DNA from: Gadus chalcogrammus
Taxonomy: Eukaryota; Chordata; Actinopteri; Gadiformes; Gadidae
Assembly (NCBI RefSeq): GCF_026213295.1
Contig: NC_079426.1
Location: forward strand, 20,343,274-20,407,273
Direction of reading: 5' to 3'
Length of the DNA stretch: 64,000 bases
Shown here: positions 33,290-46,744 of the stretch, in pieces
Layout of the letters: each line of letters opens with the position of its first letter
Numbering within the stretch: the stretch's first letter is position 1
Made by a program: the position numbers and the translations under genes
Notes under the pieces: generated by a model
The model's database searches: none
What the model saw: only the letters and a program-made list of their open reading frames with translations
Told to the model about the DNA's origin: nothing

Positions 33290-34525
33290 AGGTGCCAAAT
33301 GTTACAACCCCTTGTCCCCTGACTGGGTTCCATCCATCTTCTCACACATTCCAGCCACCAAGAAGAGGAAAGGGAGAAAGACATGGAAAGGTATGAGCAG
33401 CACAGCAGAATGAAGAACAAGAGGGTGGAGGAGAAAAAGAAGAAAGATGCAGTGGATGTCCTCCTTGACCTATCATCAGTACCAGATGCTGGAATGCGCC
33501 ACTTTCTGTGGATGAACAACAGTGTGACAACAAGCCATGCAAGGAAAAGATTGCAAGATTACAAAGCGAGTGTAATGAGTGTAAACCGTAAGCTGAAAGA
33601 CATTATTAAATCAGGAACATTGATGAACTGGCTTTTGAAAAAGATGATGAAAAAGTGAAGGCAATGACTGGAATCCCCACATATTCAAAGTTACAAGTAG
33701 TTTCAACATTTGTGTTATCATTTCTGCAGACTGGTACAAACCTCTCTCCCTTCCAACAACTTCTGTTAACTTTTATGAGGCTGAAAATGAACCTTCCCCT
33801 GTCATTGCCTGGTTGTATGTTTAAGATCTCAATTCCAACTGCCAGAAGAACATTTAGAAGCACCATTGAAGTGCTGAATGCCAGGCTTGCTCCAGCACTT
33901 TTGTTTTGGCCAAATCGAGTGGAGCTTCAGTTGTCAATGCCTATGATATTTAGACAGGTTTTTCATAAATGTGTTTGTATTATTGACTGCTTTGAAACTT
34001 TTATTGAAAGGCCTAGAGACCTAAGAAGAGCACGAGCACAGACATACTCAAAATACAAACATCACCATACCATGAAATATCTAATTGGCATTACACCACA
34101 AGGAACAGTTTCTTTTATATCAAAAGGATGGGGTGGGAGAACATCAGACAAACACTTGACTGAAAGAGTGAAGTGGATTTTTGGATCACCTCAACCCAGG
34201 TGATGTCATACTAGCTGATAGAGGGTTTGATGTGGCAGATTCAGTTGGTCTGTTCAATGCTGAGCTTAAGATCCCAGCTTTCACTAGAGGCAAAAAGCAG
34301 TTGGGTCCAGTGGAATTATAGTCCACACGAGGACTTGCATCAGTTAGGATACATGTGGAAAGAGTTATCGATGAGGCAAGGAATCGGTACACCATACTTC
34401 AAAGTACAATTGGGATTCAAATGTGTGAAGCTGAGCATCCTGAAGGTCTTACACCTCTAGATAAAATAGTCTGTGTGTGCTGTGCACTGACAAACTTGGC
34501 TCCTTCAATTATTCCTTTGGGTTGA
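33290..34525 (+). pseudogene. DDE_Tnp_4 transposase, frameshifted (PIF/Harbinger or ISL2EU-like)
   Basis: Three consecutive frames make up most of a transposase. The piece at 33383-33658 is basic and helical. From 33655 there is an HTH region ([40 protein letters not shown]) and then the DDE core. The core has [15 protein letters not shown] (first Asp), [37 protein letters not shown], a frameshift near 34175, [15 protein letters not shown] (second Asp), a TAG at about 34319, and RIHVERVIDEARNRY (Glu). All three acidic residues remain, but the frame is broken at least twice. An upstream [14 protein letters not shown] string may be the end of a THAP domain. Confidence 0.8.
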
Positions 34526-34689
34526 AAATGAGAAAAATCTGTTAATAACAGTGAAGTCACTGTTATTTCCATCAATGAAATAAGGACAGTGACAAAAATG
34601 CATTTGGCCCTTGTTTGGTTGACATTTAGTAGCAGCGATCACGCTCAGGCTAATTAGTTTCTGTTTTTCAATTGACTGGCGAGGGAAGT

Positions 34690-36665
34690 GCTCTCGCTCC
34701 CGCTCCCAGTTACGCTGCCGGTGGCTGCCTCCATAATGGCCCACCTATGTGTCACCTGTGCGGCTCCTCTTGAGCCTGAGGACGGCCACGACAGTTGCCC
34801 TCCTTGCCTCGGTCTCGAGCATTTGAGGGAGAGCCTAACGGACAGCGCCTGCATGAACTGCAGCCTCCTGCCTTGGGTGCTCAGGGTGGCTAGGCTGGCA
34901 GAGCTGGAGAATCGGGCAACAGCCAACGTCCCCAATGAGCCTCCCTCCCAATCAGCCCGGTCGTTCGGGGTGGCAGCGGCATGATGGGGCTGCGACTACG
35001 GGTGCCCCCCCCAAAAAGAAGGCAAGGGGCGGGCTGGCTGCCAAGGTTGACGGATTGGCGGCCGACATGGAGCAAATGCGGTCCCTCCTCCTGGCCCTTC
35101 AGCCTGGGACTGGTCAGGGGCTGGCGGGGCTACAGCCTGGCCCTCCCTCGTCACAATTCCACGATGCCCTCTCTCTGGCGGCTTCGGCTAACCTCTTTAA
35201 TGAGGTTATGACTGAGGGCGATGCCTCCCACACACTAGACGAGGCCTCCTGCTCTTCTGCACAAGGCTCCCTGCAAGGGGCAGCAGACACCTCCATGGCG
35301 GCCGTCCTGCGGACCGCTCTGGCTCACCTACAGCTCGATGCGGCGCAGACGGAGTCAGCCCAGGCCAGCGCCTTCTTCAGGCTTAACCCTGTCCCGGCCA
35401 CATTCTCCGTCCCTCCTTCAGAGGAGTACCTGAAGGAGCTCCATGCTTGCTGGAGGGACACTAGGGCCCTATCCCACTCAACGTCGGATGCCCGGACCTT
35501 GGCTGCCATGCAGAATGCGGCACAGGTTGGGCTGGGCCGCATGCCACCAGTCGAGCCTGCCATCGCCTCCCTAATTCTGGCCCCTGATGAGGCTCTGAGG
35601 CTAAATGCCAGGTGTCCTCGGCCACAGTGCAGGGTCACAGACGACCTCCTGTCAAAAGCCTACGACGCAGCGGCGCGCATGGGTCGTATTGGGAACTCCC
35701 TTTCCCAACTGTTGCTGGGTCTTTCCACCTCTCTGCAGCAGGCCCAGGTCTGGTCTAGAGCTAAGGCCATTGCCGGGTCGTTGACTGATCTGTGCACCGT
35801 CCCAGTCTCAGGCGGCCCGGGACACGGCTCTTGCACGTGGCCCGGCATGGCCTGACGGTAAACTTTGTGAAGAGTCGCCTGGACCCATCCCAACGGGTCA
35901 CATACCTGGGGATGGTCCTGGACTCTGACACTGTGAGGGCCTATCTGTCACCTCAGCGTGTAACTGACATCCTCCTCTGCCTCCCCCTCTTCGGGTATGG
36001 CAGGATGGTGCCATTCATTCCTTTTTCTGCAGCTCTTGGGCAAGCTGACAGCTGCCTCAGCTGTGGTGCCTCTCGGCTTGCTGTCTCTGCGTCCTATGCA
36101 GATGTGGCTGAACAGCCTCCAGTTGGACCCCAAGTGGCACAGGCACCGAAAGGTCAGAGTGTCTCTGCAGTGCCTCTTCTCTCTGTCCCCATGGAGAAAG
36201 AGGTCGTACATGTCTGTGGGTGTACCAATGGGCACCATTCCATCCCGCCGGGAGCTGGTCACGACAGACGCCTGCCTCTCGGGATGGGGCGCGGTTTGGC
36301 AGGGCAGGACTGCCCAAGGGCAGTGGCCGGCCCAAAACCAAGCTCACATCAATGTGCTAGAGCTCAGGGCGGTACAGCTAGCACTCATTTTCTGCCTCAG
36401 TTGAGAGGCAAGCATGTGCTGGTTCGATCCGACAACAGGTCAGCTGTTGCCCAGATCAACCACGAAGGGGGAACCCGGTCTTCACGGCTACTCCGGGTAT
36501 CTCGGAACCTGTTGGCCTGGGCATATCCCCGCCTGGCCAGCGTACGGGCGGTCTTCATACCGGGGGAACGGAACCAGGTCACAGATTTTCTATTGCGGCA
36601 GAAGCCCCCACCGGGGGAGTGGTGGCTTCATCCGGAGGTGGTGGAGATGATGTGGGGTCTCTTTG
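34690..36665 (+). pseudogene. DIRS1-like retrotransposon: gag plus RT-end/RNase H, internally deleted
   Basis: The gag-like part (34688-35855, two overlapping frames) begins MAHLCVTCAAPLEPEDGHDS with paired CxxC motifs. It continues through ALSLAASANLFNEVMTEGDA and PVPATFSVPPSEEYLKELHA, matching fish DIRS1 gag. Near 35825 it jumps straight to the end of a reverse transcriptase (LTVNFVKSRLDPSQRVTYLG). RNase H follows (LVTTDACLSGWGAVWQGRTA, INVLELRAVQLAL, VLVRSDNRSAVAQINHEGG). The catalytic RT core and the downstream tyrosine recombinase are absent. Base composition is GC-rich compared with the flanks. It is defective. Confidence 0.8.
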
Positions 36666-37735
36666 GCCTACTGACAAGGACAATTGTATGCAGAGTGGGA
36701 GGTGGTAGGGGCAGTATTGGGACAGGACTTAAATGCTCTCCATTGGATGAAGCATCTTGTGTTAAATTTTCCGGTTTTGAGTTGTTTCTGTTCTGTTTAG
36801 GGACACACTGATTTCCTTCAGTTGATGATTAAAAGTGAGATCCAAGAGTCTGACATTAAGGACGGAGTGGAGCCAAGTAAAGAAAGATGACCGATGATGG
36901 CGTGAAATTACTAGACTACTTAATTAAGTACTAAAAGAAAATGACAAAATTGAATGCAGGTGCCTGTCTCTGCCCCTACCACAAGTACCACATATCTCAG
37001 CAGTTCAGCCAGAAAGCTAGATCTTGAGCTGAAAATGTGGGGAACCCTTAACCCTCTAAAAGGTAAAGGAAAACTCGCGTAATATGCAGAGAAGAAACCT
37101 TGAGAAGAAAAGAAAAATAGGGGTCATGAGCTTTATAGGATTTCTGGACTACCAAAGCACATTTTCTGTTCTCTTGTAGAGGAGAACATTTAGACGCATT
37201 TATCCAAAGCGCCTTAAAATTAGTACATTTGTCAAAGAAAGAGAAACAATATATTGCTTTAGGTACAGTAAGGATGGTAATAGAACCAAGTGCCAAGCAC
37301 TAACAATTTTTAGGCTAACCCATTCCCCAAATACAAAAAAGATAGCTAGGATAAGATGCTAGACACTGCTAAGTACTATTTTTAAGGAATCACAACATAC
37401 AATTAGTGCACACATTAAGTGACTGGACGTACACAATACAATAAGGGTTTTACAATGTACTCGACAGTGACCAGTAAGTCAGTGTCAGGGCAATCATTCC
37501 CTGGCATAAGTAGGCGCTCCGTAATTTTTTTTTGTTGAAAACTGAATACTTCATAAAAAATGTAATGAATCAACAAGAAAGATGTGTTCCATCTAAAATT
37601 GACATTAAACAGCTGATTGAAATGTTACACTGTTGAACGCATGTTACAATTGTAACACAAACATTCATAAATTCATAATAATATTTATTTTGCCTGTTTT
37701 CGTCTGTGTCCAGGTTTGACTGATCCAGAGATACT
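36666..37735. other. No gene seen
   Basis: AT-rich sequence with no recognised family. Frames here are short and lack motifs. Confidence 0.4.
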
Positions 37736-37740
37736 CGCCC

Positions 37741-38945
37741 AGGGCTTGTACCACGTAGCTCGCTGAACATAGCGGAAATCCTAGCGGAAAACCTGGCTCG
37801 ACAGAGCCGCAACTCGCAATTACAGTTAAACGGTACCACAACGCTCACTTTAGATTCAATTAGTCTAACCAGGTTTTCCGCTTTAGGTTCAGTGCACGTT
37901 CACTTGAAAGGGGCGTTTTTTGCGTCATTTTTCTCACCTTTACGATAGATCAAGCAGTCTATATGCGTATAAGTGAAAAGATATGCATATTGTCTATAAA
38001 ATAACTATGCCAAATGCAGAATTGTTCGCCATTAATCCAAATAGAATGATGATGATTTAAAAATGCATAAGCAACGTCCATCCTGCCTTATTCTATCATT
38101 TAGGGAATTCACTTTAAATACACCCTAGAAATGTATCGCATGTTTTCAACCACTGAGAGGTAGCGACTGTAGCGTAGTGGATAAGTAAAAGACCCGAACT
38201 TCAGCGACCGGGGTTCAAATACGCCGGTCTATCATCATGCATTTTACCCCCATAGATGTGGTTCCAGCACGGCCTTGAAAATATGGGTTCAAGTTCGAAA
38301 TAAGCACAAAAATATAATTCCATGAGCTTTAGTGAATAAGTATTCCATATGCATGAGAATTGGGACTTTTTAAGCTTCACATAAATTCGCGTCACTTGGG
38401 AGTTGAACCCCCCACGCAGAAAGTCAAGACTGACGCGCTACCTCCAGCACTCTGTCACGGAGACACAATGCGCAACAGTAAGCATTGTCTACATAAGGTC
38501 CAAAAGGACGATCAAATAACGAACACCCTCTGATGAGAATCTGTATCTCTCATGAAGAACCCCAATTTCGTTGTTTGCACAATGACAATAAAGTCTGAAA
38601 TCTGAATATCGTCAGACAATGCCAAGAGATCGGTTCTGTCCCGTAAAACCCTCTGTCTCCGGAGAGACACCTGTATGAGAAGTGCGCCGAGGTCCACGGG
38701 AACACCCACAAATGGTGACGCCATTGTCAGAGGAGGGGCTAGGAAGCTGCGCACGCCGATTTAAGTAGCCGATCTCCGGCTAGACTAAGCCGAAAAACTG
38801 CTCCCAACCAGGTTTGGTTGCGAGCATAAGTCACCATGGTGATACAGCGACGCTAAAAGAGATCGACTTTCGTGGTACAACTAACCCACGCTTTCAGCTC
38901 AACATACCTCGCTAACCCTCTAAGCGAGCTTCGTGGTACAGGCCC
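37741..38945. mobile_element. Possible Harbinger-like non-autonomous element
   Basis: The left gggcttgtaccacgtagctc (about 37745) and the right gagcttcgtggtacaggccc (about 38927-38946) form an imperfect 20-bp inverted repeat. The type resembles known fish PIF/Harbinger MITEs (ggcctgtaccacgaagc). A subterminal repeat gttagcgagg/cctcgctaac also occurs. A clear 3-bp target duplication could not be fixed, and related ends occur near 17170-17220. Confidence 0.35.
38166..38240 (+). other. tRNA-like / SINE-head-like sequence
   Basis: The sequence tagcgtagtggataag followed by ggggttcaaatacgc looks like a degenerate pol III A box and B box at tRNA spacing. A second B-box-like ggttcaactcc lies on the minus strand at about 38405-38415. 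No intact cloverleaf was confirmed; probably a SINE relic or an old tRNA-derived sequence. Confidence 0.3.
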
Positions 38946-39011
38946 CAGGTGTTTCCTCTTCATATTTGGCGGCTATAAGACCACAAGTGCCACGCTGTCT
39001 TACATCTTGTA

Positions 39012-39272
39012 CATCAGTGGTTCTCAACCTTTTTTGAGCAAACGCCCCCCTGACCTTACCCTGATCCTCTGCCGCCCCCCCCCCCCCCCCCCCCCCCCAA
39101 TAGAAATAAATAAATAATAATAATAACAATTGTTATATTGCTTAAAGTTGTCAGTTCATCGTTTTTCATTGATTTTGCGTTGGTCACTAATAGCAATGAC
39201 TGCCCTCTGAGTCTGTTTTGGTACAAAAAATATAAAAATATTAATGAATATTCACGATATAAAATTTAACTT

Positions 39273-39350
<78 letters not shown>

Positions 39351-39578
39351 TGGATTGAACATTCATTCACCGTGACCGCGTTGCGGGCACTCCCGCGACA
39401 CCCGGCCGCCACGTCTCCCGTCGTGCCCCAGCCGCGGCACCCTGCGGCCCGGGCACCGTGACCTTGGGCACCGCGACCAGTCCCGCGTCTCCCGCGACTC
39501 CCGCCATGCCCCGTGAACGAATTAATGAATGGCCGGGGAACCACGGGCACCGCGGCCCGGGCAACGCGGACTCGGATG
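39012..39578 (-). mobile_element. Truncated hAT-type fragment matching 23340-23802
   Basis: It starts with the hAT end cagtggttctcaacc at about 39014. It then runs through the homopolymer C tract, the ttcattgattttgcgttggt block and the GA tract to the GC-rich gcaccgcggcccgggcaac block. This is the inverted counterpart of the right part of the element ending at 23802. It is cut off where gypsy sequence begins near 39580. Confidence 0.8.
39276..39349. repeat. (GA)n microsatellite
   Basis: About 37 perfect GA units. The counterpart at 23521-23540 has about 10 units on the opposite strand. Confidence 0.95.
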
Positions 39579-39579
39579 T

Positions 39580-40032
39580 GGAAATGGATGGGATGTGAAA
39601 CTCGCACTTCTCCGCCTTGACATACAGCCTGTTCTCCAACAGCCTCTGCAGAACCTGTCGGACATGGACCCTGTGCTCCTCCATGGATTTTGAAGAGATT
39701 AGAATATCGTCGATATAGACAAAAACTGTGTGGTTCAACATGTCCCGGAGGACATCATTAACCAAAGACTGAAACACTGCGGGGGCGTTGGTGAGGCCGA
39801 AGGGCATAACAAGGTACTCGTAGTGGCCCAAAGGGGTATTAAAAGCCGTTTTCCATTCGTCGCCTTCCCGAATGCGGACCAGGTGATATGCATTGCGCAG
39901 ATCTAATATGGAGAAAACGGAGGCTCCGTGGAGGGGGACGAAGGCGGAACTGATGAGTGGTAATGGGTATTTATTTTTCACTGTGATGTCGTTCAGACCA
40001 CGGTAGTCGATGCAGGGGCGAAGCGATTTATC
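39580..40032 (-). pseudogene. Ty3/gypsy reverse transcriptase (minus-strand element)
   Basis: RT motifs read [58 protein letters not shown] and FVYIDDILI, the YIDD catalytic box. [20 protein letters not shown] and EKCEFH follow. The frame is uninterrupted to about 39580, where it passes into the unrelated GC-rich hAT fragment; this marks the truncation. A TAG at 40033-40035, after FFISK, separates it from the upstream protease frame. A substitution of the usual second Lys codon would explain that stop. Confidence 0.8.
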
Positions 40033-40869
40033 CTACTTGCTGATGAAGAAAAAACCCGCTCCAACAGGTGACGATGAAGGGCGGATGATTCCAGCGGCGA
40101 GGGATTCCCCGATGTACTCCTCCATTGACTCGCGTTCTGGGCGGGAGAGGTTGAACAGACGGCTGCTAGGAAGGGGGGCTCCGGGGAGGAGGTCGATGGC
40201 GCAGTCATAAGGGCGGTGGGGGGTCAAGGTCAAGGCATGGGACTTACTGAACACGGACCCAAGGTCGTGGTATTCTTCCGGGACGGGGGACAGGTTAGTA
40301 GGTTCGGTTACGGACTCGAGCTCTGTCGCCCGAGGGGCCTGAGCGGACCGCAAGCACTGGGACAGGCAATGGGTACTCCATGACAGGATGCGTCCTGTTC
40401 CCCAATCAATCTGAGGGTTGTGAGTCCGAAACCAGGAGTAGCCCAGAACGACCGGGGAGAAGGGGCTGGAAATCACCAGGAGAGATATGGTTTCATGCTG
40501 ATTCCCAGAAACTAGCAGGTTGAGCGGAACGGTGCGGCGTTCCACCCGTGTGAGGGTCTTACCGCTAAGCGCCTGGGTCTCGATTGGGAGATCGAGAGGA
40601 ATCGTGTTTATCCGCAGTCGCCTAACCAATTCCTGATCAATGAAACTATCATCAGCTCCGGAGTCCAGGAGAATGGAGAGCGGGAGGGTTTGGTTTTGCC
40701 ACAAAAGGACGGCCTCTAGGAGGGGACGGGAGACTGAGGGATTACGAGAGCGACTCGCCAGTATCCCTCGGGTTACTGACGAGCCCGTTCTTTTCCCGAT
40801 AGGGCGGGACATCCGGATCAAAGATGACCTGAAATACCGCAATACAAACAGGCTCCCGATCGGATACAA
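40033..40869 (-). pseudogene. Ty3/gypsy protease and RT N-terminus
   Basis: An open frame of about 278 codons with a retropepsin (LSILLDSGADDSFIDQELV, the DSGA active site, and VVLGYSWFRTHNPQIDW as the flap/second-loop region). The RT approach follows (YHDLGSVFSKSHALTLTPHR, PYDCAIDLLPGAPLP, RESMEEYIGESLAAGIIRPS, SSPVGAGFFFISK), ending at the TAG at 40033. The initial Met is not natural, since gag and the zinc knuckle lie upstream in a shifted frame. The domain order gag-PR-RT fits a gypsy polyprotein. Confidence 0.8.
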
Positions 40870-41200
40870 CGTTCCCTCTCCTTGGGAGTAAGGTGTGTGC
40901 GTCCGATCTGCATCGGCTCGGGGGAAGGGGACCGCACATAGCGAGGTGGAACGACAATCGGGAGGGGGGGCCGAGTTGCAGCCGGTGACTCGAAAGGGGG
41001 CGTGGTGAATGAGTGGGCGCTTCTCTCTCTGCGTCGTTCGTGCAAACGGTTGTCCATGCCAATCGTGAGAGAAATAAGATGGTCTATGGATGGAGGTTAA
41101 ACGGTCCTTCAGCTCGCTGCTGAGCGCATTTTGGAAGACCCCCTGGAGCGCTTCCTATTTCCAGCCACTCTCATCAGCGAGGGTCCGGAACTCGACTGCA
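40818..41200 (-). pseudogene. Ty3/gypsy gag C-terminus with zinc knuckle
   Basis: The minus frame at 40818-41057 reads PEPMQIGRTHLTPKERERCI followed by SGACLYCGISGHL. This is the beginning of a CCHC zinc knuckle (CxxCxxxGH), preceded by the PMQIGR motif common in fish gypsy gag. The last Cys is displaced by a frame change. Upstream fragments to about 41200 (RVAGNRKRSRG in other frames) are broken gag. Confidence 0.65.
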
Positions 41201-41221
41201 AAGGAGGCGACGCTGCGGGAT

Positions 41222-41470
41222 CCCGCCTAAGAACTTTGTCGTGGATATGGGGGGCAGGCCTGAGCGGGTGGCTATAGACCGGCTCAAGCCTGCTCATGTG
41301 GATGTTGGCGAACCGCTCCAGCTGGCTCAGCCCCCGCGGCGGGGGCGCCCGCCTGCGGCAGCCTCGACCCCTGGTCCTGCGGCGGCCTCGACACCTGCTC
41401 CTGCCTCTTGCCCTTCTCCTGTTAGGCGCAGCCGTTCTGGCCGCCTGGTCCGCCCCCCTAGGCGTTGATT
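41222..41470 (+). pseudogene. Second Ty3/gypsy element, pol C-terminal tail (plus strand)
   Basis: Plus-strand translation reads NFVVDMGGRPERVAIDRLKP, then AHVDVGEP, PPRRGRPPAAA and RRSRSGRLVRPPRR before a stop. This is the proline/arginine-rich tail after integrase in one clade of fish gypsy elements; IDRLKPAH and RSGR are diagnostic. It directly abuts, in the opposite orientation, the gag of the minus-strand gypsy, with no other domain retained. Confidence 0.6.
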
Positions 41471-41585
41471 TTTCTAGGGACTGTTTTGTACTAGTGTATT
41501 CTGTTTAACGCTAGTGGGTGTCCGATGTTCTCTGTGTGTTACCTGTTCGGTCTGGACCTGTTGGTTTGGGTGAATTCTGGGGGGG

Positions 41586-41775
41586 CCTGTGTGGTGACCC
41601 ACAATTACTGTGTGAGACATTCACATTCAAGGGACTGTACCTTTAAGATAAACAGTTCCGGTTTACGTCAGTTTCGATTTGAACTCATGTGCGAGTATCA
41701 CTTGTTTGTTTTGAAGTGGAGAGTAAAGCTGACTCGACCCATCTCCGTCTCTTGTCTCATCATTTACATACTCCA
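41586..41775 (+). mobile_element. Partial LTR of the plus-strand gypsy element
   Basis: A polypurine-like tract gggggggcc is followed by tgtggtgacccacaatt, an LTR-type TG start. Then come ctgtacctttaagataaac and, near 41725-41765, gagagtaaagctgactcgac. This matches the order expected after the pol tail. No 3' CA end or second LTR was located. Confidence 0.5.
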
Positions 41776-42810
41776 CAATATGAACATTGTTCGACTTTTG
41801 TTTCACTTCTTCTTTTATCTTGTCGAAGTAAATGTGAATCTATTGAAGTCAAGTAGACTGTTCAAGGACTGCGCTGCAACTATATAAATATAGGCTTTTT
41901 TATGGTGTGTTAAGATAAAGAATTAAGATATGGTTTTGATAAGGAAAACAGTACTGACGGATTTTATAACACATTTGAAGAGAGACATCATTAATTTTGT
42001 TGTGCTGTCGAACATATTAATTGGCTTTCATTTTGATCATGTTGCATAGCTTTACCGCCTTTGTAATAGTTTGCATGCTATCCACTGTTTTTCGTTCAAG
42101 ACAGTTGGAAAGATACGATTATTTTACAATCCCAATATTTTTTGGAGTCTAATACATATATGCAGTATAATGTAATAATAATACATTTGATCTTAGATTG
42201 TTTAAACCATGTGTGTGCATGTATATTCTGTATTTTAATTTGGATATGTGTTAAATCATTAGTGACCGATAATACACGCAGCCGGATAAAACCATATTTC
42301 CCTTGCTCTTGAGTTGTGTCAGAGCCTGTATGACTCAGAATTAAGGACTGTAATCTTAACTGGAGATAATGATCACAGTAAATGACCAAACACACTGTAC
42401 AAAGTGTGTGACCCTACAGATCTGAACTGCATTAAACCATTATTAACACTGTATCAAAAATGTATTGTTGTTGAAATTTGTGGTTGCTGATATTTTCTCT
42501 GTGTGACTGAAAGGAACGGTGATGAGAGTCTCGAATTCACAGTCGTGTCACGCATCACATGCTGTGATCTGACCTGAAGAGATATTGGAGCTGTACCCCT
42601 GTAAATGTCCACTAGATGGAGCCAGATAAGAAAAATAGGAACTGGAACTGTGGCCACATTGAGTGTGTAAACTAAATATGTGGTATAATCCTCTAAACCA
42701 CGCTGGTGACCAGACAAACAGATCTCGAGACATAGAATTTCGCAGAGAGGTCACTTTGGTCTTATTTTAGGGCTTTATGTAGCTTTTTAATGGCAAACTG
42801 CTATAAGTCT
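41776..42810. other. No gene seen
   Basis: AT-rich sequence without a recognised family or conserved frame. Confidence 0.4.
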
Positions 42811-42811
42811 G

Positions 42812-43640
42812 GAATAGGGCATGGAAACCCGACTCGAGCCCGACGGGCTGGGTCGTGTTCGGACAAATATTAGGAATTACGCGTTTGGGTCAGGCTCGGT
42901 CACATCTGCGCGATAAGGCGTTGGAGTTGGCATGCCGTTGTTTTTGTGTTAACGATAATTTTACTTTTCTTGGGGCACTCGTGTTCATTTGAATTTCATA
43001 GGCTACCTGTCCTACAGAACCTCAGAATCTCTTGTGTCATTTTGTGGAATTTTTCGTTATAGCCTGGTCCTACCAGACTCGTACTTCATTTAATTTTTAC
43101 AGAGAGTCTGGACCTACTAAATTCTCAAACGTTTACTCACTTGAAGGCGGGTGTCTGTTGAAGTTTAAAACTATTGGATCTGCCCAGTGCCACTCTGGAT
43201 CTGCCATAACCAATCACTAACGTTTGGCCGGGATCACGTTGCGCGCAGGCTGTAACCAAACCAAAAACCGTGCTTGAAGATGTCCGTCAACGAGAGCTGA
43301 CTTTAACGTCATTGATCAGACCCAGACCAGTACTGAAGGGAAGCTACTTAGGCGGGCGGAGCCAGGCTACCTTTTTTGTGGGCCTATGTGAATTTCAATT
43401 GGTTATGATTCTGCGCAACAAGCGCGCATTTGCTCGCTATTAACGCATGCTTGTTGCGCTTTCATACACACAAACGTAAACGTGTCATTAGCATGAGAAA
43501 AAATTGCTTTAAATGTGTCGGGCTCGGGCATATTCATCTTGATGCATGTGGGGCTCGGGTCGGGTTTGGTTACTTCTCTGTCGGTTGTGGGCTCGGCTCG
43601 GACAGAAAAATGCGGCCTGTTCCGCGCTCTAGTCTGGAAC
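42812..43640. mobile_element. Possible BED-hAT-like non-autonomous element with nested MITE
   Basis: Ends rich in cgggctcgggtcgggttt (43540-43575) and the related cccgactcgagcccgacggg (42829-42848) resemble the gggtcgggt-type ends of BED-hAT derivatives such as that at 1749-2370. Inside, 43055-43370 starts tagcctggtcctaccagact and ends ggagccaggcta, a short inverted-repeat pair suggesting a nested MITE. Target duplications were not established. Confidence 0.3.
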
Positions 43641-43907
43641 CTTTGTTCAGTCTCGATTTCCGAAGAATGTCACCAATGGGCGCCTTTTAGTGGAAAGATC
43701 CCGTCCAGTTAGTTTAATACTGTCTAGATAGTGTCATTAACAGACCGTTCTACATCTGCTGCAGCCATCTTTGTTGTTGAAAATGCCTCTTTAGCGCACC
43801 GTCATCGTATTTATCCTAGCTCATGTTAGATACACGGTTGTGATTGGTTGGTATGTTTCGTTCCGGGCAGAAATCTTTTTTTGGCCTTACCTTAAGGTCA
43901 TTCTTCG

Positions 43908-44580
43908 ACACATCTTTCCCAACCTTTTTCGCGGGTAAGTTCCTCCTGCGCACTGACGCTTCCTTCACCTGGCTCCAGAACTATGAGGAGCAGGAGGGCC
44001 AGCTGGCCTGATAGCTTGAGGCCCTGCAGGACTACGACCCTGAGATCCGCCCCCGGGCTGGTTGTCCCCAAACGAACGCAGCTTCCCTGTCCCGACGGCC
44101 CTACGAGGAGCAGGCGTACCGACATTGCCAGCTCGTCGAGGACCGAGTGACAGCGGGCCCACTGATGGCTGCCCTTCGCGCCAGCCGAGCAAGTGGAAGC
44201 GGCTCCCCTCCATCCAGCAGCGGCAATGGTACCCAGGTTATACCAGGTGAAGGTAGAAGCTGGTCCTGGTTCTGCAAGGACCAGAGACAAGACCCCGTCC
44301 TCACCTGTGCCCGGCCCTGGGTGGAAGTAGATCAACGACCAGCACGCTGATGTCAGCACTGGAGCCCACTCTACGCCCAAAGTTCCAGCTTCACCGTCCG
44401 AGACGGCCTCCTCTATCGACGCTGGCGGGCTCCAGGGGGCCACCGCAAGGTCCCCCCACCCCGAACGGCCAACCCTGCCACTGTTGATGTTGGGGACTCG
44501 CCAGCCTCTCCGACTCCTCTCAGGGACTTTGAGATTGACTCGTGGGCTGCTGACGACAGCTAACTTCTCGGGTGGGGGCA
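43908..44580 (+). pseudogene. Third Ty3/gypsy fragment: RNase H end and integrase start
   Basis: Broken plus frames read GKFLLRTDASFTWLQNYEEQ EGQLA, a double stop, then LEALQDYDPEIRPRAG, which is the RNase H end. The sequence continues to SSFTVRDGLLYRRWRAPGG (about 44380-44440), the N-terminus of gypsy integrase. It then passes to DSPASPTPLRDFEIDSWAAD DS and a stop just before an LTR-like start. The integrase core is absent. The minus-strand frame across it (43898-44623) is a shadow. Confidence 0.65.
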
Positions 44581-44582
44581 GT

Positions 44583-44690
44583 GTAGCGTCCCGGGGAATG
44601 TGAGGTACTACAGTTCCCAGCATGCCCGAGGGGGTGGTTGAATCCAGAAGGGGAGGTTCAGGGCTTTCCGGCGTGTGGGTTGTGGTTCAG
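44583..44690 (+). mobile_element. LTR start of the third gypsy fragment
   Basis: The polypurine tract gggtgggggcag is followed by tgtagcgtcccggggaatgt, a TG-start LTR. The right boundary is lost before the CA microsatellite. Confidence 0.45.
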
Positions 44691-44836
44691 GTTCAGTTCG
44701 TAAAAAAGTAGGTTGTGGTACATATTTGTATTAAGAAGGCGCAATAAATATCAATATACAATATGAAAGCTGAGACTCCAAGGAGTCCAAAGGTAAAAGC
44801 CTTATCATTTTGTGTGCTTACCCCCCCCCCCGACTT

Positions 44837-46740
<1,904 letters not shown>

Positions 46741-46744
46741 TTAC

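Noticed and set aside
39580..41200. Possibility that the minus-strand PR-RT is an endogenous retrovirus
   Set aside because: The [16 protein letters not shown] motif context and the gag zinc knuckle are of the Ty3/gypsy type, and no envelope-like frame is present.
43898..44623. 241-codon minus-strand frame
   Set aside because: It is antisense to a recognisable gypsy RNase H/integrase fragment on the plus strand.
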